DNA of 64,000 bases, from contig JACVRA010000303.1 of assembly GCA_019828545.1 (NCBI GenBank), positions 191,920-255,919 of the forward strand, read 5' to 3'. Below, piece after piece: positions 58,774 through 64,000 of this stretch. The notes under the pieces were generated by a model, which was given only the letters and a program-made list of their open reading frames with translations, did not search any database and was not told where the DNA came from. Position 1 is the first letter of the stretch; each line of letters opens with the position of its first letter. The position numbers and the translations under genes are program-made. Source of the stretch: Paracamarosporium sp. OC-R06-R3 (Eukaryota > Ascomycota > Dothideomycetes > Pleosporales > Didymosphaeriaceae).

Positions 58774-60051
58774 CTACCGTCGAAGCCAACTGGTCAGATA
58801 GAATGTTGCCAACGCAACACCTAGCACGACTGCTATAGCTGCGTTGCCCTTCTTCGTAAGCGCGAGATAGGACATGACGCCCACAACAATCTCGTATCGT
58901 CTTCCAGCATCCCTTCTGACTTTCCATTCGGGATTGATCGGGAAAGGAGGGTTTGAGCGGATATCGCCTGCGTCTGTAGGTAAGGCCTCGTCGTCAATAC
59001 GTACGGACAGTGCAACCGGGCGGTGGTCGGAGGTAGTCTGGATTGGCAACGCGGTGTAGACCTGCGGTTCGAGCTTTGAAGTAGATGCTGAATCTGGCAG
59101 GTAGAGTATTCGGTCGCACCACGAAGGGTAGCGGTGGATCGCCCATTGCCACTTTACCTCGGGCTCAGGTGTATGTGTGCTGTTGTTCCTGCGGACTGAA
59201 TATTTGTAGGTTGGAGGAAAGTCGATCGGGAGTTCTTCAAGACCATGTAGCGTACGATTTGCTTTTCTCTCTCTGTTCAATTGATCTTTGCTTAGCAGAT
59301 GCGAAAAGTGCTCTGGTAGTGCATCGGAGACGGAGGGCTGAGGATACGTCTTGTGGGTGTCAGGACCAGGCGATGAATCGCTTGTTCTGTAGTTTAGGTC
59401 ACCAGTAACGAAAAGATGACTGCCCGCATGGAACAAGCCGGTTCTTCCTTCAGGAGCTTCTCCAGATGACCACAGAGGAACTTCCTCGCTAAAACTATAT
59501 GCAGAGTCACTATTCGTGGCGAAGACCATGTTGCGCACAAGATCCTCCCAGTTCTTGTTTCTCGAGGCATATTCCTTCTCATGAGGTGCCAAATGAGCTG
59601 CAACAAAGCTAATGCCCAAGATGTCCTCCGACCCCGGACTTGACACGCCGATGCGCATTGCAACAGCACCTTTGTTGCCCATGTTCCAGACACCGACGCC
59701 AGCACCTGCCGCTTGGATATACCGTATCCTCTCCAAGAATTGAGGTTTTGCGAATATCATCAGCGCTGTCAAGCCCAGGCTGCGAGTAGCCACATGCTCG
59801 AGCCGTTCGCTGCCATGGCTGTGGAGGTCTGCAGCGAGATGCACAGTTGTAGATATGCGGTCAAAGTAGGGTTTTAGGTATGAGCCGCCAAGGAAGCTGT
59901 ATGCGATCGGTGCGACTTCTTGCAGAGAGATGGCGAGGACATCAGGAACAGCGGCCGCTTTTGGGAGCGCATCAAACAGTGCTGGTGCGAGAGTCTCAGG
60001 GTTCACGAGGTGCCTTGCACAATTGAACGTCAACAGGTAGGCTTCTATCAT
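58774..60051 (-). CDS. INP54: Inositol polyphosphate 5-phosphatase, tail-anchored (Inp54-like)
   Basis: A single exon gives 425 residues from the ATG at 60051. All key motifs of the 5-phosphatase fold are visible: FNCAR near residue 9, ISLQEVAP (metal-binding Glu) near 44, WNMGNKGAVAMRI near 122, FVAAHLAPHE near 149, FVTGDLNYR near 213, PSWCDRILY near 311 and SDHRPVALSV near 342. The last 25 residues form one hydrophobic helix (AAIAVVLGVALATFYLTSW) with RR at the very end, a tail anchor. Yeast Inp54 is held in the ER membrane the same way and hydrolyses PI(4,5)P2. It is divergent from the SDR at 60793. Confidence 0.87.
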   Translation of the reverse strand: MIEAYLLTFNCARHLVNPETLAPALFDALPKAAAVPDVLAISLQEVAPIAYSFLGGSYLKPYFDRISTTVHLAADLHSHGSERLEHVATRSLGLTALMIFAKPQFLERIRYIQAAGAGVGVWNMGNKGAVAMRIGVSSPGSEDILGISFVAAHLAPHEKEYASRNKNWEDLVRNMVFATNSDSAYSFSEEVPLWSSGEAPEGRTGLFHAGSHLFVTGDLNYRTSDSSPGPDTHKTYPQPSVSDALPEHFSHLLSKDQLNRERKANRTLHGLEELPIDFPPTYKYSVRRNNSTHTPEPEVKWQWAIHRYPSWCDRILYLPDSASTSKLEPQVYTALPIQTTSDHRPVALSVRIDDEALPTDAGDIRSNPPFPINPEWKVRRDAGRRYEIVVGVMSYLALTKKGNAAIAVVLGVALATFYLTSWLRR

Positions 60052-60792
60052 CGTCGAGTGCTGTCAGAACTGAGTCAGCGGAGTGGAAAATTGTTGAGAG
60101 GGATCGTCACATGCGCTACCGCCGCCAGGAGGATTGGCAGTGACAAGACGTGTCAATCGGATGATTTATACCTCTTTGTTCTAGCTCCTCGTATGAGTCG
60201 GAAAAGGGGCGAAATGGCACAACTCGGGGCTGTTGCACGGAACAGCGAGTGAGGATTGAATGGTGGGGCACGCGCAACAAAGCTCCAAACAGGCGGAAGT
60301 CAAGGCCTAGAGCGACGCTTCTGGTACTCCTAGAAAAGGTGTTGACTCTTGTACAGGATGAGTGTAAGCTCTTGCGAACAAGATCGAGCTGCGAAGGCGT
60401 AGACAGAAAAGAGGAGTGGATTGCTTGTGAAGAGGGAGCTGTGGGTCAAAGCTCCCCGTCCACTCCACGGGGAAGCTATAAGCTCCCTGATACGTCATCG
60501 CGTGTGCGCCGAACGCCATTGAGGAGCTCTTGGAGAAACAGCTCTGGGGCATCGTGAAGTCAATCTCTCAGTCTCTACTTCTGCTGACATTGCTCTACCT
60601 CCATCGAGCGTCGCTACCCTTGTTGTCACAAAGTGCACATACATTTGTGCGTTCATTCCAGCCCGCCTAGCTCCGGACGGCAAGCTTATGCAGAGGTGAG
60701 CTCACGATAGCTGAATCCTTTACTTTTTTGGGAGCCCCCACGCGAAAACTTCGTTCTCAATTCTCCTGCACTCCTCCTCCATACCCGCTGCA
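60052..60792. promoter_or_regulatory. Divergent promoter between INP54-like and SDR genes
   Basis: 741 bp separate the two start codons. No gene is seen; the last 70 bp before the SDR start are C/T-rich leader. Confidence 0.55.
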
Positions 60793-62055
60793 ATGTTCAG
60801 ATCACAGATTCTTCGCCAGATCGCGCGCTCTACACGCGTGCATGCTCCACGAGCAGCACCTCGAGCTCCCCACAATGCTATGGTCTCGGCGAGACCCTTC
60901 TCTTCCGCACCAGCCCGTCTCAACAAGGATTCGAGACCAGAAGACGACATTGAAAATGCCACGACGTCCAGCGAGCCTGGCGCGAGCGGCGACCATGAGG
61001 GACAGTATGCACGTACTCAAGACGATATTCGTGTCGAGTACCCCGAAGAGAAAGATTTACCTCGCTCGCTACCAGTCCAGGGCCGCGGAGGCCAACATTT
61101 CAAGCGGACGCTGGCTTCCTTCTCATTGGATGGGCGTGTAGGCGTTGTGACTGGTGGTGCGCGAGGCTTGGGACTGGTCATGGCCCAGGCTCTAGTTGCC
61201 AGCGGAGCCGACGTGGCTCTTGTGGACATGAACAGAGAAGAAGCCCAGAAGTCTGCTCACCAACTCGTCGAGACGTTCAAGGAAGAGAACCCAGAGACCG
61301 AAAGGTATGGTGACCACTTCGAACTTGCGCGCTCTAGCTGATCCAATGACAGACTACCCAAGGTCACGGCACACTTCTGCGACGTTTCTAGCCCAACCTC
61401 TGTAAACCAATCGCTGTCAGAGATTCTGAAAGCACATGGCAAGGTGGATAATCTAGTCACCTCTGCCGGCTTCACGGAGAACTACAATGCCATCGACTAC
61501 CCCCACGACCGAATGCAAAAGCTCTGGGGAGTCAACGTTGACGGCACCTACCTTTATGCTGTAGCAGTCGCCAAACACTTGATGGAGAGACAAGCCCAGG
61601 GAAGCATCGTCATGATCGGCAGCATGTCTGGTTCAATTGTGAACGTCCCGCAGCCTCAAGCACCATACAATGCTGCCAAGGCTGCTGTGCGGCATTTGGC
61701 GTCGAGTCTTGCTGTTGAGTGGGCACACGCAGGCATCCGTGTGAACTGCATCTCTCCTGGATACATGCTTACAGCTTTGTACGCACTTCTCGAGATTGAA
61801 ATAAACGTATACTAATAACTTCACAGGACCAAGAAGATTCTCGACGATAACCCAGAACTTCAGAAGCGGTGGACGTCCTTGATCCCCGTGGGCAAGATGG
61901 GCCGGCCTGAGGATCTCATGGGCGCTGTCACTTTCCTTGCCAGCGACGCAAGTCTCTACGTGACTGTACGTATTCTTAAGCCTCCTCATTACGGATCACT
62001 AACAATATTCTAGGGCGCTGATTTGCGAGTGGATGGAGCTTACACTTGCACGTAA
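60793..62055 (+). CDS. Short-chain polyol dehydrogenase (D-arabinitol 2-dehydrogenase-like), mitochondrial
   Basis: Four exons (60793-61304, 61353-61778, 61827-61965, 62014-62055) give 372 residues; each intron is 48 nt and keeps frame. The first 40 residues are basic and without acids (MFRSQILRQIARSTRVHAPRAAP then RPFSSAPARL), a mitochondrial presequence. The Rossmann motif TGGARGLG follows near residue 120, SAGFTENY in place of the usual NAG, SMSG, and YNAAKAAV (YxxxK). The end GADLRVDGAYTCT is typical of fungal polyol SDRs such as D-arabinitol 2-dehydrogenase or sorbose reductase, which interconvert ketoses and polyols. The precise substrate is inferred. The presequence implies action inside mitochondria, unlike the cytosolic mannitol enzymes. 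Confidence 0.85.
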
Positions 62056-62593
62056 GCTTCGCAGTATCGCGTGGCCACGATGAGCCGCTTTGGCGACGTG
62101 TTCGGAATATTCATTTTAGGTCTGATGAAATGCTCACTTGTTCATTGCGTATGTGCTCGTTTGGAGTTTCATCTGGAGCATGCACTTGGTTAGATTGAGT
62201 AGCATAGAGTTCCAGAAAAAATGTACATTCCTTAGCACGCAAGGCGTATCAGGGCACACTCACGCGTGTAACATATGACATATTGTTTCGTCACCGGCAG
62301 TGTCATCCAGCGTCTATCAGAACATCGCATGACATCAAGGCCCTAGAATAGACAGCATTTGAGTGTATGGCACCTGAACACGGTAAGACATCTTTAATCA
62401 GCACGATTAAGCTTCTGCGGCCCGTGCCCGCCTGAACGCCGCAGGTGCGACAACTCCAGATCAGCCCTACCAAGCCACATCCCTCTCCGACCCTGACCAC
62501 TGAGCGCTGAAGCTTCGCAATGAAGCTGAAGCCCGACCGATCACTCACATAGATACACGTTGACCTTCGAATTCGCGGCCGTGTCCCGCAACA
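62056..62593. other. Intergenic, 0.5 kb
   Basis: 3' end of the SDR gene and promoter of the TBC protein gene. The antisense frames here are shadows. Confidence 0.55.
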
Positions 62594-64000
62594 ATGTTCA
62601 ACATCTCGAACCTGGTGCAGAAAGCGCAGCAGTTCATCGAACCCACCCTGAACATAGCCACCGGGCCTGCAACCACCAACGACCGCCGTCCCTCCAAAGC
62701 GAACCTCTTCCGCCACCAATTCCGCCTGCCAGACTCGCAGAATCCGCTGCAAGAGATCACCGCTGAACTCACGCTCTCACCCCACCACTCGACGAGGGGC
62801 TCTGGCGACACGTCCCCGGAGAAGGAACGCGGCCAGGGCAACCATTATGTGGGCAAGCTGCATCTCAGCGAGCAGTACCTCTGCTTCTCGACGCAGGGAT
62901 CCAGCTTCCTCAACACGGCTAGCTTGAGTTCATCGAGTAGTTACACGGGTCAGACACATGGAGCGGGGCCTGCGGGGAATGGCTTCACATTGCCGCTATG
63001 TGCTATTCGCAGGGTGGAACGACTGCATAGCCAGAGCTACATGTTCGCACTCGCGATAACAACATGGAACGGAAGTCCGGACCCGAAAGGCAAGGCTCCT
63101 AGCGGACAAAAGCTCACCATTCAGCTTGCCGGTAGCCGGCAGGTCTGTGAGCGCTTCTGCGACGGACTCAAGAAGGGTCTCAGGGAAGGCGTGAAGGAAG
63201 TCGAGAACCTTCGAACAGTTGTTCGCGATGCTTATTCCGAATACCTTCTCCTAACAGACGGTGGAGACAAGAAAGCTGCTGGAGAGGAAGATAAGACCGA
63301 GAGGGAGCATCCCGATACAGGGCTAGGACTTATCTTCAGATATCCTGGCAATGCGCGGAAGCTGAGGGACGCGACAAAGATCAGACTCTGGAAAGAGTAT
63401 CTTCGGGGTATGTGCTGTGTCATCCGGTACGCAGAGTGCAATCTAACAGGAATCGTAGAAAACGGACGAAGCGCTACGCTTATACGACAACCAACCTTCC
63501 ACAAGCTCATACGAGTCGGTCTTCCAAACAGATTACGAGGCGAGATATGGGAATTAGCGTCAGGCTCGTTCTTTCTGCGTCTACAGAACCCACGGCTGTA
63601 TACCGAGACATTGGCAAAATACTCAGGGCGGGAATCTTTGGCCATAGATGAGATTGAAAAAGACCTGAACAGGAGTCTGCCAGAATACCCTGGCTTTCAA
63701 AGCGAAGAAGGTATTGGCCGACTGCGTCGGGTTCTGACAGCTTATAGCTGGACCAACGAAGAGGTCGGCTATTGCCAAGCGATGAACATCGTTGTGGCAG
63801 CATTGCTGATGTATGTATTTGTACTCACCCCTGGACTACATCTGCTGATCTCAGAAGCTACATGTCAGAGCCGCAAGCCTTCTTCCTTCTTTCCATATTG
63901 TGTGATCGCCTTTTGCCAGGTTATTATTCCCAGACCATGTACGGCACCCTGCTCGACCAACGCGTTTTTGAGTCGCTTGTGGAAAAGACCATGCCTATAT
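62594..64000 (+). CDS. GYP2: TBC-domain Rab GTPase-activating protein, Gyp2-like (3' partial)
   Basis: Three exons are in view (62594-63407, 63459-63810, 63855 to the edge), about 437 residues, and the gene continues beyond the window. The N-terminal part carries a GRAM-like domain at about residues 92-200 (GKLHLSEQYLCFSTQ, FTLPLCAIRRVERL, FALAI). The TBC domain begins with LIRVGLPNRLRGEIWELASG and shows the arginine finger in IEKDLNRSLPEYPGF and the glutamine finger in GYCQAMNIV. It continues SEPQAFFLLSILCDRLLPGYYSQTMYGTLLDQRVFESL. The order GRAM then TBC is that of yeast Gyp2/Mdr1, which acts on Rabs of the secretory and recycling pathway. The start ATG has the usual CAACAATG context. Confidence 0.88.
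   Translation, partial: MFNISNLVQKAQQFIEPTLNIATGPATTNDRRPSKANLFRHQFRLPDSQNPLQEITAELTLSPHHSTRGSGDTSPEKERGQGNHYVGKLHLSEQYLCFSTQGSSFLNTASLSSSSSYTGQTHGAGPAGNGFTLPLCAIRRVERLHSQSYMFALAITTWNGSPDPKGKAPSGQKLTIQLAGSRQVCERFCDGLKKGLREGVKEVENLRTVVRDAYSEYLLLTDGGDKKAAGEEDKTEREHPDTGLGLIFRYPGNARKLRDATKIRLWKEYLRGMCCVIRYAECNLTGIVENGRSATLIRQPTFHKLIRVGLPNRLRGEIWELASGSFFLRLQNPRLYTETLAKYSGRESLAIDEIEKDLNRSLPEYPGFQSEEGIGRLRRVLTAYSWTNEEVGYCQAMNIVVAALLMYVFVLTPGLHLLISEATCQSRKPSSFFPYCVIAFCQVIIPRPCTAPCSTNAFLSRLWKRPCLY

Overview
The window is nuclear DNA of a filamentous ascomycete (Pezizomycotina). The genes are intron-poor to moderately split, most introns are 44-89 nt with GTxxGT donors, and the gene set is typically fungal: several Zn2Cys6 regulators, RTA1, DUF6590, fungal GNATs, and LAS1, SWD2, OAC1, SEC61 and GYP2 homologues. 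A Dothideomycete is my best guess, but only an inference. I see no rRNA, tRNA, CRISPR or intact transposon. Twenty-four protein genes are called. Two run off the window (PH-domain protein at the left edge, GYP2-like TBC protein at the right edge), and one is a weak 71-codon gene.

0-5.2 kb: end of a Ser/Pro-rich PH-domain protein, then a convergent pair, a GST-like enzyme (+) and a short-chain dehydrogenase (-). 5.2-14.3 kb: a GC-variable, gene-poor stretch with many simple repeats. It holds one conserved-looking acidic protein of unknown function (11.2-12.3 kb). 14.3-19.2 kb: a housekeeping block with LAS1 (pre-rRNA ITS2 cleavage), SWD2 (COMPASS and cleavage/polyadenylation) and OAC1 (mitochondrial oxaloacetate carrier). 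SWD2 and OAC1 share a 443-bp divergent promoter.

20-31 kb: a secreted haem peroxidase, a UPC2-like Zn2Cys6 factor, an RTA1 membrane protein, SEC61 alpha, a GNAT and an aminoglycoside-phosphotransferase-like protein. 33.5-41.8 kb: a small secreted hydrophobic protein, a protein with four SANT-like repeats and an internal duplication, a DUF6590 protein and a coiled-coil protein. 45-52.3 kb: four consecutive minus-strand genes: Zn2Cys6 factor, GNAT, a second Zn2Cys6 factor and a TMEM205-like membrane protein. 52.3-58.8 kb: gene-poor again, with one possible small Cys-rich protein. 58.8-64 kb: tail-anchored inositol 5-phosphatase, a mitochondrially targeted polyol-type dehydrogenase, and the TBC RabGAP.

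The gene models were spliced by hand from reading frame, splice consensus and family resemblance. No database search was run. There is no convincing biosynthetic cluster. The main oddities are a repeated switch from C-rich to G-rich coding strand towards gene 3' ends, a probable GC-AG intron in LAS1, the duplicated SANT module, and several tandem repeats of 5 and 10 bp.
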